From: Stichopus chloronotus
Lineage: Eukaryota > Echinodermata > Holothuroidea > Aspidochirotida > Stichopodidae
Direction: 5' to 3'
Assembly: GCA_021234535.1 (NCBI GenBank)
Contig: CM037848.1
Location: forward strand, 10,306,444-10,370,443
Length of the DNA stretch: 64,000 nucleotides
Positions 13,490-25,600 of this stretch are shown here, one piece after another (within the stretch, counting starts at the first letter, position 1; the number at the start of each line of letters is the position of its first letter). The position numbers and the translations under genes are program-made. The notes below the pieces were generated by a model. It saw only the letters and a list, made by a program, of their open reading frames with translations. It made no database searches and was not told the DNA's origin.

Positions 13490-14310
13490 CCTTCCCTGAA
13501 GGAGCCATGAACAGAGAGTCATTATGACAGATGATAGACTTCACTAGCAGTGTATCATTATAAGCAGCCATTTTGCAATGTTTCGTAAAAATGACCCTTT
13601 ACAAGGTCACATCTTTGGCCTTGCGCCCAAAGTTTCTATATACCCTGAACATACCACTGAAAAGACCATTATGACATACCATTAATATTACACAAGAGAA
13701 TTTGTTGGAGGAAATGAATTGAGCAAAATTTTACGAAGTGGGCCACGGGGTCCACATGGGACCTTGGAAGAAGAAGGATTATAACGATCTTGCAATACTT
13801 GCTGAACAACAGGCCACGGGACACATTTTGGGTCTTGGACAGAAAAGTTGTATGCATGTTGAAAGGATCACTTACTGAGTACCATAATGTCAAATCATCA
13901 ACAGTTCACAAGAGAACTGTATATGAGAAATGAAGCATATTGCAGAATTTCATAAAATGGGTAATAGGGACCACATGGGGGCCTTGGAACAAAACTTTCT
14001 GAACACCATGAGGGTATCACTAACAGAGTTGTATTGACTAATCATCAGCATTGTATAAGAGCATCTGCAGCTGCAGGACCATTTTGCAGAATTCATAAAA
14101 TTGGCCATAGGGCTAACATGGGTCATTGAAACAAAATTCCTTAACACCACGAAAGCACTCCGTATAGAGTAATCATTGTGACAAATCACCAGTGTTGTAC
14201 AAGAGAATCTGTCGCAAAGGAAGTGTTTTACATTGTGTCATAAAATGGACCATAAGGCCCACATGGGACCTAGGAACAAAAATTCCCTAAGACCCGAGGG
14301 TACCACAAAC
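13490..14310. repeat. Tandem array, period about 143 bp, about five units
   Basis: The recurring core is (C)ACATGGG-CCTTGGAACAAAA, then ACCA...GAGGGTA, GTATTGTGACAAATCATCAG, ACAAGAGAATCTG and TTTCATAAAATGG. Cores fall near 13751, 13970, 14112 and 14257, with degenerate units at about 13500 and 13816. Short antisense open frames at 13669-13893 and 13950-14189 come from this repeat and are not credible genes. Confidence 0.75.
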
Positions 14311-15279
14311 AGCATATAGCAAACTATTGAAATTACACATGACTTTTTTTATAGCAATTAAGCATTTTATAGACCTTTGTTGGTAAATTCAGGTGGCATC
14401 TCTGTTCAATCATATCTGACAAGATAGAATGATGGCAAGAATTTATTTTTCATGTAAGAAGAGGGTTAACAAGATACCTCAAACTCTGGTGATAACCCCG
14501 TTAATATTTTCATACTATCTGTATTAATGCTTTGATAATAGATGATGACCTTGTTTTCTTTAAGTTGATAACAAAGTTCTTTCAATTTAAATAAAGGAAG
14601 TAGTACCATATTAAATGTCAAATGATCTTAATCTCAAAAGACAACAGGAAATTTCACATTAACCTATTGCTCATGGAAGTTGTTACAGTACCTTTTAAAC
14701 CTGCTTGTTTCAACCTTTGACCCAGCTGCCATTATTTTGTTTCCCTGAAAAAGCAAACATGGCTGTGGTGAAGAAATTACCTTGTTAAGTGATTCATAGA
14801 AAGCACACAAAAAAGAGATCAGTTTATCTGGGAACATGATCAGCGTACAGTTACTGAATATACGGTAGGTAAATATTTACACACTTCCCTCCAGTTGTTG
14901 ATGTCATACACATGTGACATTTTTTGGCTAGGAATGGGTGGATTAGAAGGCATGACAACTACATTCATAACACACACACACACAATAAGAAAGAATGCAG
15001 AAAATAGCATTACTGGTTGATTGAAGGAATACAAAATATGCAAATTTATTCAGAATTTTTGGTTCCCCTGGAACCTTCTTCCGTGAAATCAAACAGCATG
15101 GTGTGTACCTTTAATCATTAGTCGTTAAATACATGGGACAAGCAATGCACAAGGAGATATACCGGAACAACTTAACAGGGTTAAAGTGTTGATGAAACGT
15201 GTAATGATAAGAAGACTGAGGTCTTTTTAGAGTCTTTGTTGAGGCCAGCGCGGTGTGGTTTAAGCTTCTTAGCCCATAT

Positions 15280-15289
<10 letters not shown>

Positions 15290-15312
<23 letters not shown>

Positions 15313-15315
15313 CAC
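15290..15315. repeat. (CA)n microsatellite
   Basis: About thirteen CA dinucleotides follow a short TACATA run. Confidence 0.95.
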
Positions 15316-15410
15316 CATATAACATCTACATGTTCATGAAAAACTTCACAATGTTACATTGTCTGCTTCAGTTCTGCCTTATGGTAAGAATGTTGCCTAT
15401 TTCTGACTTC

Positions 15411-15638
15411 AAAGCAGTCACTCATCACCCCAAACTACATTTTTTTTTAATTGATACTGCACAGCATACATGGAGTGTTTTGATTATGTGTGTGTTCCTT
15501 ATGCTCACCAGAATATGTGGTACTTTTAAGTAGGCTTGTGTTTGCACAAGGAGGAGTTTAACAGACAGGCTGTGGGAGGGGCTCAATGTAAGTGGCTGGG
15601 AGAGTAGGAACTGTCTGGGGCGATGACTCACTGCCTTA
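15411..15638. mobile_element. MITE-like element, copy 1
   Basis: It is bounded by imperfect terminal inverted repeats. The left end reads AAGCAGTCACTCATCACCC. The right end reads GGGGCGATGACTCACTGCCTT, whose reverse complement matches the left end with few changes. The same ends and similar interior text (a GGAGGAGT block, then a GGGAGGG block) occur at 42081-42341. At about 228 bp with no coding capacity, this fits a non-autonomous DNA transposon. I could not define a target-site duplication, so the superfamily is open. Confidence 0.65.
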
Positions 15639-16754
15639 AACTTTGTGAATGGTATTTGTTGTTAATTGAATTGGATAATTGCAGGGGACAATGAATTTGT
15701 CCGCAAATAAGTAGGTAAGTGAAACTATACTCAAATGAAAATATCAAGGTCATTGTTAATAACATATAATATGCATAAGTGTGAATATGTTGTGGATTGA
15801 ACTGCTGTCCTCTTATTTTCACTGCAAGGGCAAAAGTGTGATAAAGCACACACATGAAATCTTCCTACACTTGTGGGAAGTATTTTTAATTTGACAAAGA
15901 ACTTGTGGGCCGCCGTTTTCCTTGACCAAGCAACAACAATAGAGGCTGAAGCAACAACTGCATGTATAGGGAAATCCCCAAAATAAAAGAGATAGCAACC
16001 GGTCTGACAAGGTGGAAGTTGGTCCACACTCTTCATTTTCATTGGCATCAAATTTCAAGGTTAAATAAATCCTTCAGTCCCAAAGGACAACAGCGGACTT
16101 GAGTCAGGAGGAACAAGATATTGGAATGAGGTTTGAAATGTCTGCACTCGAAAAAATATTCCTTTTCAGTTAAGAACCCCTTCCCTGTGTTAGAAAGGTA
16201 TATTCCTTTAAGTAACAGAATACCTTAAAGATGCGTGCAGGGCCTTCATATCTTGTCTCCGGAATGCCATGTTGAACTGGTCAAGGCATTCAGCATTTCT
16301 CCGGGGATAGACTACTTTTGTAAAATCATTTTCCACAGGAAGAGGCCCACTGCTTATGAGGTGCTATGTTTGTTACTGGGCCCGTTTTAAAGTAGTACAT
16401 ATCGGCTGAACTTGGTACCTGCAATGCTTTCTACAATTTGTGTCAGTTGCGATCAGCTGGTGTACAAGCATTTAGTAACAGGTAAAGCATTCAAGTAGAA
16501 TGTGGCAATAGATTGCGGAAACATGGACACTTGTGATTTTCCAACTTGCAACAAATTGTGTAGCTGAGCTGTACACAAACATTTCAGGAAAGAAAGAGAT
16601 GATGTTGACTGTTCTCGATCTGGACAATTTTTAGCTGAAACTGATGGGAGACTCGTTCAACATTGTTACATGTTGGAAGTGAGAAGTCATGTATTGTGAG
16701 TAATGACAATATGTCATTCTTCCAACTGGAACAATTCCATGCTTACCCATGGAA

Positions 16755-16766
16755 GGGGGGGGGGGG
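16755..16766. repeat. Poly-G run
   Basis: Twelve consecutive G residues. Confidence 0.9.
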
Positions 16767-17579
16767 TTATTTTGACAGAAAACAGAAATCCTTCAACATA
16801 TCAGTGAGTAAAGAATCATGGTGTCCACAAAGTGTCCCCCAATCCTGTTGTTTTATATTCAAGTTTTAAGTTCAAAGGTCACAAATGTATAGGTTTTACA
16901 GTTTGCACAGTATTTATGCATGGATAGTCACCTGTATATATTCATTAAAGTTCTTTGAAATTATTTGTCGATCAGATGGGACGCGATCAGGCGTAGGAGT
17001 CAGTGGTCATGCAGGGAACATAGTTATTGACTTTTGTTCTTTGCACATGACGAAAGCATACAGATACTGTATGATATTTGTTAGGTCGATATACCTGCGC
17101 TTTTTAATTGCTCTAGTTATACTTCGTTCTGTTAAGAGGTTGAAACGTGCATAGAACACGCATATGGTAGACTAAAAGCACACCATCATCAGTCACATGT
17201 GGATTCAGCAGGAGACAGCTATAGGTCAACTCGCAGGATCGCATCTCATTGCTTCTCTCCAACCAATCCATCTCCTTCATCTAACCCATCACTATCTCCA
17301 TTTCTCCCCTGTTCCACAGACCAGAGTTCATTGCTTGTAAAGTTGTTGTCCTCGTTACGCCCATGAAGGTGTCAGAAACCGAAGGATTCTTACTGAGTGC
17401 TTCTTTTCCTCAATTTAGTTTCTCTCACAAGCTACACCTTCCAAGGAGGATTTTATCCTTCCTCACGACCTGGCTTTTGCATCGGCAGAATTTAGCAAAT
17501 TGATGCTGTCTGTGTTTTTTTCTTAATTCATGTTTTTCACCCTCCACTCCAATTGCATTTAAGTAATAATTTATAAAGT

Positions 17580-18520
17580 TTTAATAATTACTGCCTGTTA
17601 AAGGAAGTTGCAACATGTACATGATAATTACTGAGCCTCCCCATGTAATGGAATAGATATGATCAATTAATAGTGATTAGTGCTCTATAATAAAGTCACA
17701 ACATGTTTGATTAAATTCAACAGTGATCATGATTCTCTACATGTATTTAATTAATCATTAATTAAGTACTAATAATTAGTGCTCTGTAAAGTCACTATAT
17801 GTAGGATAATACACTGAGCCTCCCCATGCATAATTAGTGCATGCTCTGTAAAATCACATCATGTATACCAAGCCACTGTAGTCTCCCCCATGCAATGAGT
17901 TAATAATTAATTTTAATTATTTAAAATTAGTCCTTCACAAAGTTGCAACATCTATGACAAATCACTGAGCCCCCCTTGCATTTAATTAATATACTGAATT
18001 AGCAGTAATACAGTAATTAATGATCAGAAGTCTTCCCCATGCATTATTAATTAATAATTAATATTTATAATTGATGACTTAAGTGCTTTGTGAGGTTCGG
18101 CACAATATGTGTGGTAAGCATGGGCCTCTCCAAGCATTTAGGTAGTAATCAATAGCTTTTGATAATTATGTCCTCTATTAAGTCACAACATGTATGCTAA
18201 ACCACTGAGTCTCCCCATCCCCCCTGCATCATGTCATTAGTAATAACTTAATTTTGATAATTACTAATTAGTGCTCTGCAAAGTCACAACAAGAATGCAA
18301 ACGTTTTCATGTGTTTGCTTCATAATTGATTAAAAATGTAAGGTCACAAGAAGAAGATCAAAAGAAGTAGATCAAAATATTGCCCCTCCCCATTTACAAT
18401 AAGTAATTGATGCTTTACAAAGTCACAACATGAATGAGAAACATTGAGCATTCCCGTGTATTTAATTAATAATTAATTAATTGCCACTAATCAGTGCTTT
18501 TAAAGTCAATTACGATAAAT
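17580..18520. repeat. AT-rich degenerate tandem array, about 10 units of 85-110 bp
   Basis: A recurring unit has three parts: GTGCTCTGTAAAGTCACAACATG, a CACTGAGCCTCCCCATGCA block, and an ATTTAATTAATAATTAATTA spacer. Recognisable cores occur near 17593, 17685, 17790, 17850, 17932, 18085, 18170, 18272, 18410 and 18495. Units differ mainly in the length of the AT-rich spacer. No coding sequence is present. Confidence 0.75.
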
Positions 18521-20320
18521 ATCAAGCATCGATCCAAACCCATTTTCTTTTACATGTGAATGCATCATTCTTTCGTGTTATTGTAAAGTCTGCGGCAGAG
18601 CGATCTTCATATCCGAGCAATCAGCGAATGACTTTCAAAGTGGGGCTGCTTTCACGTGGCAGCTGTATTGCAACACCACAGCAACTAGTGTGTGAGCATA
18701 CTAGACCAGCTGTCGCTCTCATATGTTCTGTCTGTTTGTGTAATGTCATTCAGATGATGGTTCTTCGATGGGTTCAACATTCAAGGATGGTGCATTGCAA
18801 TCCATCGATCCAATCGTCCCGTAATTTCTTCCTCAATTCACTTCCTACGTATTTGGCCTGAATTCCTGTAAAGTATACATTGCAGGGGGGTGTATCTAGC
18901 ATGCCTTTTATATGACCCTGCACATTTAAGGGAAAATGGTGTTAAAAATTTCTTGGAGTCTTGACAGGAAGGAAGGGACCAGAAGGGTGAAACATATCCG
19001 ATGACAGCAGCGATTACCAACAGTTTTCGAAGTGTGTTGACTGTTGGTGTTGTAGTGTGGGACTAAATCATACCTGGAAAAGAAATAAAATGATAAATTA
19101 TATTGTAGGTGGATGTGGTTATAACTGTAGCATAATTCCTAGAAGAATATATGTGGTGTTGATGGTATAATTAATGTTTGTTGTGCTTGAATCTGCTTGA
19201 GTATGCTTATGGAATTATTGGGAGGAACCTGCAGACTATAAGGCAACTGACTTTTACTACATTAATTTATTCTCTGGCATATTTAAGGATTTTGTTGTGC
19301 ATTTTTCAGTGCGGATCTATAGCTGTAAAGGTAAGTAGTATTCTGAAATATTTTTTTTTTTTTTTTTTATCAGGGAGATCCTGGGTACATTTGCATGCAT
19401 GCACCTACCATTGATAATTGCCAGAGGTTAACTTACTGGAAGAAAGCTTTGCCTGAATGTATTCCAAAAAGAACTGGTGACCTTTCATTTTCTCTGCTTT
19501 AGTGGTAAAAAAAACCCTCTCATTTAGTAATAAAATGGTTCTTCTATAAGCCCAGAAAGAAAATTGCCACAAGGATTCGAAGAAACAATGGAGCTTTTCA
19601 GAAATGTCTGACCCACTCTAACTGATCTGTTTCCACAGTTTCAACAAAGACTGTTTTAGTCTACTATCGATATCCCTGCAGACCACTAAGATACAAAGTT
19701 CAAATAAATTTTCAGATAAAAAGGCACTAATTGTAAATATGACAATGCTGCTGCTATGTTCAGCTTCCCAGTGGCGGTCATGTCTACCACAACTGGCAGC
19801 AGTAGCGTCAGACTGGAGGAATCAGTCATGATGTATGCATAATAGGTTGATCTACAGTACCATGTATGTACTTGACTTGCGGTGGCACCTCAAATGGACT
19901 TTTGACTCATTGTTCCTGGTAGACTACTTAAGAAGTTTGGAGCCATATTATATTGTTTGCTTTTGATTGCATGTGTTCCAAACAATACAGTCAACGGATA
20001 GTTTGTTTTTCACCGAGATTTCCCATGTGCGGTGAACATTAGAATTATAACTCTGCATGATGAGTATGCATGTTGTCACCTATAGAACAGTGTGATGGTG
20101 GGATTTTGGTAAGTCTGTTAATTAATACAATCTTCGTGAGTAAAATGTTTAAGAACAGGAGGCATATGTGTTTGTAACACAGTTTAATGGAGCGTGCCGG
20201 CAGCAGTTTAATATCAAGGCTACACTGCACTGTGGTTTAAGTTGAAGGCCATTTAGTGATAACTAATAGGAACCCCTAGCTTGTTATGCACAGTATGCAA
20301 CAGATGCCACATGGAGTTGG

Positions 20321-20490
20321 TTCCTTCTTCTGAAGGGTTGTTATTCTGAAAGGTTATTTTGAATTTTAACGTTAAATTTTTTCTTCTTAAATGTTGTTTT
20401 TCTGAAGGGTCACTATTCCTAACTGGACATAAAAGGATCACCTATTTTGGAAGGGCCATATTATTCCCACCAGTGCCATATTATTCCAAC
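20321..20490. repeat. Short minisatellite, TTCTGAAGGGTNNTTATT type
   Basis: Irregular tandem units built on CTGAAGGGT(T/C)-TTATTC are present. Their reverse complement (GAATAA-ACCCTTCAG) is the motif of the block at 20796-21003, so the two arrays lie in opposite orientation about 300 bp apart. Confidence 0.6.
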
Positions 20491-20795
20491 ACCAGAGTTA
20501 GACATTTATTTGGGAAATGAGTGTACAGACTTTTGTTTCAAATTATAATAGTGAAGTTAAAGGATGATAGCCAACTCCGTCAGGAAGTTTTACCCTTGCC
20601 CCCTCGTCGTAGGAAATGGGAATTTTTCAGAGAGTCAGACACAATTTTTATCATCACTATTACTGGCATCATTACAAGAGACAGAAAATGTTAGGCTGAC
20701 CTCGTCTATACTTTGTAGGCATTTTTTTTTTTTTTTTCTGAATATTTGTCAGACAGCGATGTATCTCCTAAAATTCTTGGTCCAGTACTGCTGAT

Positions 20796-21003
20796 TTGGA
20801 ATGATCCTTCAGAGTATCGACCCTTAAACGTTTTATTCCAAATGAGAAACCATTGCAATAATGACCCCCAATTGTGGTGGAATCAGATGAGGACCATTCA
20901 GAATAATGACCCTTTGGGATAATGATCCTTCAGAATGATAACCCTTGATTATTTCTACTTTGGAATGACGACACTTTGTAATACCATCCTTTCGAATTGT
21001 GGA
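20796..21003. repeat. Short minisatellite, AATGACCCTTTGGAATAATG type
   Basis: Irregular 15-20 bp units such as GGAATGATCCTTCAGAGTA, GGATAATGATCCTTCAGAAT and TTGGAATGACGACACTTTG repeat across the interval. Orientation is opposite to the related block at 20321-20490. Confidence 0.65.
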
Positions 21004-21194
21004 CCGAAATTATGTGCATGTATCATGCTTTGTCTTCCTGCAGTTATTTTGAATGTTAGCTTGTGATATAGCTGCCTTCAATACTCAAATGAAAGTATAT
21101 TTGGAAAAAAATATGTGAAACATATTCCATGAACATGGAATATCATACAGTACAGTAGCTAGCATTGCATTTACAATATAAAAGGGGTGCTTTG

Positions 21195-21400
21195 AATAGA
21201 CTTGGCTCATTACTCCAAAATGTTGCTATTTCGGTTTTATCTGTTATATAATTTTGAAAAGCCCTATCTCAAAAACGGTAATAGATACAAACACAAGTCC
21301 GATAGAATTGTCATTCAGGGTTTCACCCTTCTTCTTATTGTACCCAGCTCTTTTCTATATCATACTATGCATGTACACTTGGCCTTTAAGATGTGTACTA
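21195..21400. repeat. Interspersed repeat family A, 3' fragment
   Basis: The AAGCCCTATCTCAAAAACGG, TAATAGATACAAACA, CTCTTTT and GCATGT-CACTTGG-CTTTAA blocks match the 3' part of the copies at 10920-11430 and 28243-28790. Only this end is present. Confidence 0.6.
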
Positions 21401-22564
21401 AAATTGTTATAGTAATTATTATAGTAATAGTTCGTGACCAGAGTTGTATCCAAGTTACTCTTTTCCCAGTGAGTCAAGTTAACTACACTCATTTTAGCGA
21501 CTCCCGGCGCAAGTCCTGACTCGAGTCACTGTGTTATTTAAATGGGCGAGAAATCGGCCAGAATTTTTCTAGTCAGGCAATTTTGCAAGCTGTGACTCGA
21601 CTGATAGTGACCCAAATACAGCAAACCATTTTGCACTTTTTGGGCTGTCTGCTTGCAGATTGGAGAAATTCTCTCACATGTCTATGGTCAATGTTACTCT
21701 GTCACTTAGTTATTGGAGCAAAATTGTCAGAATTGTCTTACAAATGAGGTTAATTGATAGATATACAATAGAAACAAATTCTTCCAGTTTTTCATCTGTT
21801 ACAGTCGTCTAGTTATAGATATTTATCTTAGATCTGCCTGCATTCTCTTTGCAGACAGGTTTGAGAGTCCTGACCTCATTGTCTTGAATATATAAAGATG
21901 ACTGACTGCATCCTCAGACAGGAAATACCTTTTCACTCTCTCATCTGTTTTCCTGGAACATTGTCAGCGTTCATTAGTTAGTCTATAGACATGCCAGTAT
22001 GCTCAGCTGGGCTCTCTGTCAATGCGTAAGCCAGTCAAGCATGAGAATTAAATATCTTGTGTAGGCCGATGGTCTGACAAAGTGTCTCCCATCATCGATG
22101 AGTTTGAGTTCATAAAACATCTGGGGGGACCATTTGCAAAGATTGGAAAGCATCTCAAGAAGTGTCACATAATTGACAGTCTAAACTAACACTTGTTTTT
22201 GGTCATCCCCTCTCCCTCTATACTAATCACACAGTCGAGCCCGATTGTTGTATTTTTGGGGATTCCAGATACTTCAGATGGGTGAATTGTGGGCCGGCCC
22301 AACTCAGGAAGAAAACTCTCTTCTCCAGAATTTTAGAAAAATTAAGGAAATCCCAAACATAAATCCATGCATGTGTAAGGTTGAAACTTTTAGCATCCAC
22401 TTGCACAGAGATATAACTCATTGTTTGAAAAAATTTGTTGTCATAGTCATAGCCTCTCCTCATATACCATGAACCTGGACAAAATACAAATTCGATTAAC
22501 ATTATGTCACATACGATGGTGGACCCTGGATGCACTCCCCTATTCTGTTTTCACCCCTGCCCAG

Positions 22565-22601
22565 GACTCTGACCTGGCTGAAGGTGTCTGTCGTGGGGAT
22601 G
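22565..22601 (+). CDS. SVIL: Supervillin-like candidate exon (37 nt)
   Basis: A good acceptor (ttttcacccctgcccag) precedes 37 nt reading DSDLAEGVCRGD in phase 0 and ending in phase 1 before a gtgaga donor. The single carried G joins the next exon to make an Asp codon, and the frame then holds through all later exons. The acidic text resembles what follows. Exon size is small and nothing upstream is identified, so this could be a cryptic match; phase agreement and both splice sites are the support. Confidence 0.45.
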
Positions 22602-25600
22602 GTGAGAAATCCGTGGCAAAGCACATCAAAGGGTAAAGGCAGTCATCCCAGACTGAATTAGTATGCCCCCCATGCAAATTCATGATTGGCTCTTTTTCAT
22701 CATGTGATATTAATTTTGTTGTCGAATCGCTTGATTTTGCAGCCTAACACCTTCCTTTATGTACAGTAGTACTGATATTCAGCAACAGCGTAAAAACAAA
22801 TGACTTAAAAGAGAAATGAGAAGAGAATTGCAACATGTTGATGATTTTTCAGACAACTACTGAACAAAACACTCCCTTTAAATTAGTTGGTGAATTGAGC
22901 ATACAGAAGAGAAACTGAAATGTCTGTGAATTACTATAACACAGAAGTTTTTTTAGAATATCAACTTCAGCATGAGGTTACAGTGAAAGTTGAACTGCAG
23001 AATACGGTCCTAACTCCCAAATGGTCATGTATGTTCTTTGCATTGTAGATCTGAAGGACAGTTTACATCCATTCATAGTTTGAACCAGTGCCATATGTGC
23101 AGATAGTAAGTTACAATATGTCATAAGTAGTGAATTATGAATCATTCTCATTAGCTAGTATATACAAAATGGAGCCTCCACATCCGATGTCGAACTGCCA
23201 AAGCATAATATTTCCTGTCTTTTAATTGACAATGGCAGTCAGCTGCTGCAAGCATGTGGCAATCTAGTCAGAGGAGGTCTCTCAGGTGAACTGGATTCTG
23301 GGATGCATGTTGCCACGGGATGACACGCGAGACGTGCTCGAATGCGGAATCGAGTGGCACGAAAACATGCCGAGAGAATCAATCATTTATGAACATTATT
23401 GCTCAATGAGAGTCGACAATAACCATCAAAAGGTGCATGTTGTGTGTGACTTGATTTAATGACTAAAGTTCGCAAACCATGAATGCACATATGGAAATAT
23501 TTGACATAAATTTGGTCACCATCCTTCCGCTGTGAGAACGGTTAAATCCATGCCTGCAGAATGCCTCCTCGCTTTGCAGGTTTTACCAGTGTTATCAGCC
23601 AGGGAAAGATTTCACTTCGATGAAACGATGGGTGTAGTAACACATGTGTATGGTTGAGAAACAATAGAAGACACATACTTAGTTAAGGACTGATCATTGG
23701 TTCTTTGCAGTTACAATGGTTAACTGTCTCTCGATTGAAAAGATTGGTTCATCATGGGAAATAGCATTTCCAACACATTTGAATCCCATTGGGATAAACT
23801 CGTGACATCAAGTAAATCCTTTTTACAGCACCTGATTAGAGATTGAAACTAGGATAAGTTGGCAGACACTTCATTCCTGCTTTAACTGTGAGCTATAGGG
23901 GTGTTGTGTTTGTCTTGTTTCATTCCTACGCCTCTACGTGAATTCAAACTAATGCACGAATTTAAGATGTCGGAGGAAACACTAATTTTGTCCTTGTAAA
24001 TGGTTTGGGGAGTGGGGGACGAAAAAAAAAACACTTCCCAAATGGCATCATTACATTTGACAGTTTGAGGAGCCTATTAGGGGGTAATTTGGATTGAGCC
24101 GATTTGGAGCACTCTGTTTTCAAGGTGAACAGCAAAATTCATTAATGTTTCACTATGTCTATTGATATTTCTCTTGTGAAGGCGAATACGGATGTAATGT
24201 GTCCTAGTTATGGATTAAGGTACAGTAACTTTTAAAAAGTCTGATGTGATATGCAAAACAAAGTTCAAGATGTATATCTCATCTCCTCGCTTTGATGGAT
24301 ATATGCCAAAATTATACCTCGACACTCACAAGCTAGCTGTAAAGGGAATATTTATGAAAAAGAAGTTTCAAGTTTATTTCTACCATATAGCATCACATAG
24401 TACAAAAAATTTCTGTCGAAATTTTGACGATACTTGTGAATAATACATTTGAAAGGTCGGCTGATTTTGAAAACATGCGATATACTGTAGAAGTTGGAGA
24501 AATGGACAGGCTTGATGTGATTGACCAAGGCACCACAATATGCATAATCAGCTTAAGATTTTAATACTCTAGTCTGAACCAAAGCAGTCATGAATACTGT
24601 ATATCTAGGCATGCTTGCAAGACCAAATGAGAAAGTTAATCCTACTACGGTTGCATCTGTCTGCACTCTTGATTGTCAGTTCATGTTGTGTTTTGTAAAT
24701 GGATAAACAATGGGTCTTGCTTTGTAGCTTGTAGGGTGTGTAAAATTGGACCCCATAGGGTAGCTGTTGACACCAAATATTTAAGGTTGAACAGAATGTT
24801 TCATTGAGAATGAAACTTGTAGATACTTCACTTAGTTCACCTAGTCACTCAGAACCCCCAGATTTTTTTTCCTGTCTCAAAGAGTCCATCTATTAGTATG
24901 GGAACACTTTTGTTGGGGAGGGGAACAAATATCTAAATTTTGGCTCCAAACAAAATGTCTTAACTCTCAGTAATAAATGCAGACTACTGCAGTTGGCATT
25001 TTTTTCCAGATAATCTGCCCAACAAAATATTCACGATTTGCCCCTGAAGTTTCTCTTCTGTACTCCTTTGTGTGCAAGTTGTGAATAATTAACGGAACTA
25101 ACTGCATATCATTGAGCGATCCTTTAATTGACAGAAACTGTTAAATGTGACCTTTTCCTTAACATTCATTTTTTTGGCTCATACATGATATTTTGCAAAA
25201 GTTTGTTGATGTCTTTTTCTCCTCATCAGTCATTTTTTGGAGAATGCATTTTAGCATCTGAATTTTAGGAAGATTGCAAAAGAGATGCAGTTTGACTATA
25301 AATTCTCATAAAGGCTTTCAAAACTGACTCCTAATTATCCTACTGTAGTTTCTTCTACTTTTTTAATCTCTCTCCTAAATTTCCTATTTTCTTCCCAGAA
25401 ATCCTACATTACACTGCTCTTTCTAATATTTTGACTCATCACAAAGCAAGAAAAAAAAAAAGAAAAGGAAAAAGAACAGTGGTATATTTTGGCCTTCAAA
25501 TAGTACATTACATTATTGTCAATTAAATCCACGGAAGGTGAGCAGAGAGGGTGATCGAGATTATGATTATGATAAAATTGAAGAGTGCTAAAAGTATCGT

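Larger units (their letters stand above)
1..22564. other. Upstream non-coding region or 5' introns; no certain gene
   Basis: No open frame here has convincing coding character; all are short and lack recognisable motifs. The stretch is AT-rich and dominated by repeats listed separately. It may be intergenic DNA, the promoter region or large 5' introns of the supervillin-like gene, since the exon carrying the initiator ATG was not found. One weak exon candidate lies at 676-709. No CpG-island-like promoter is obvious. Confidence 0.6.
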
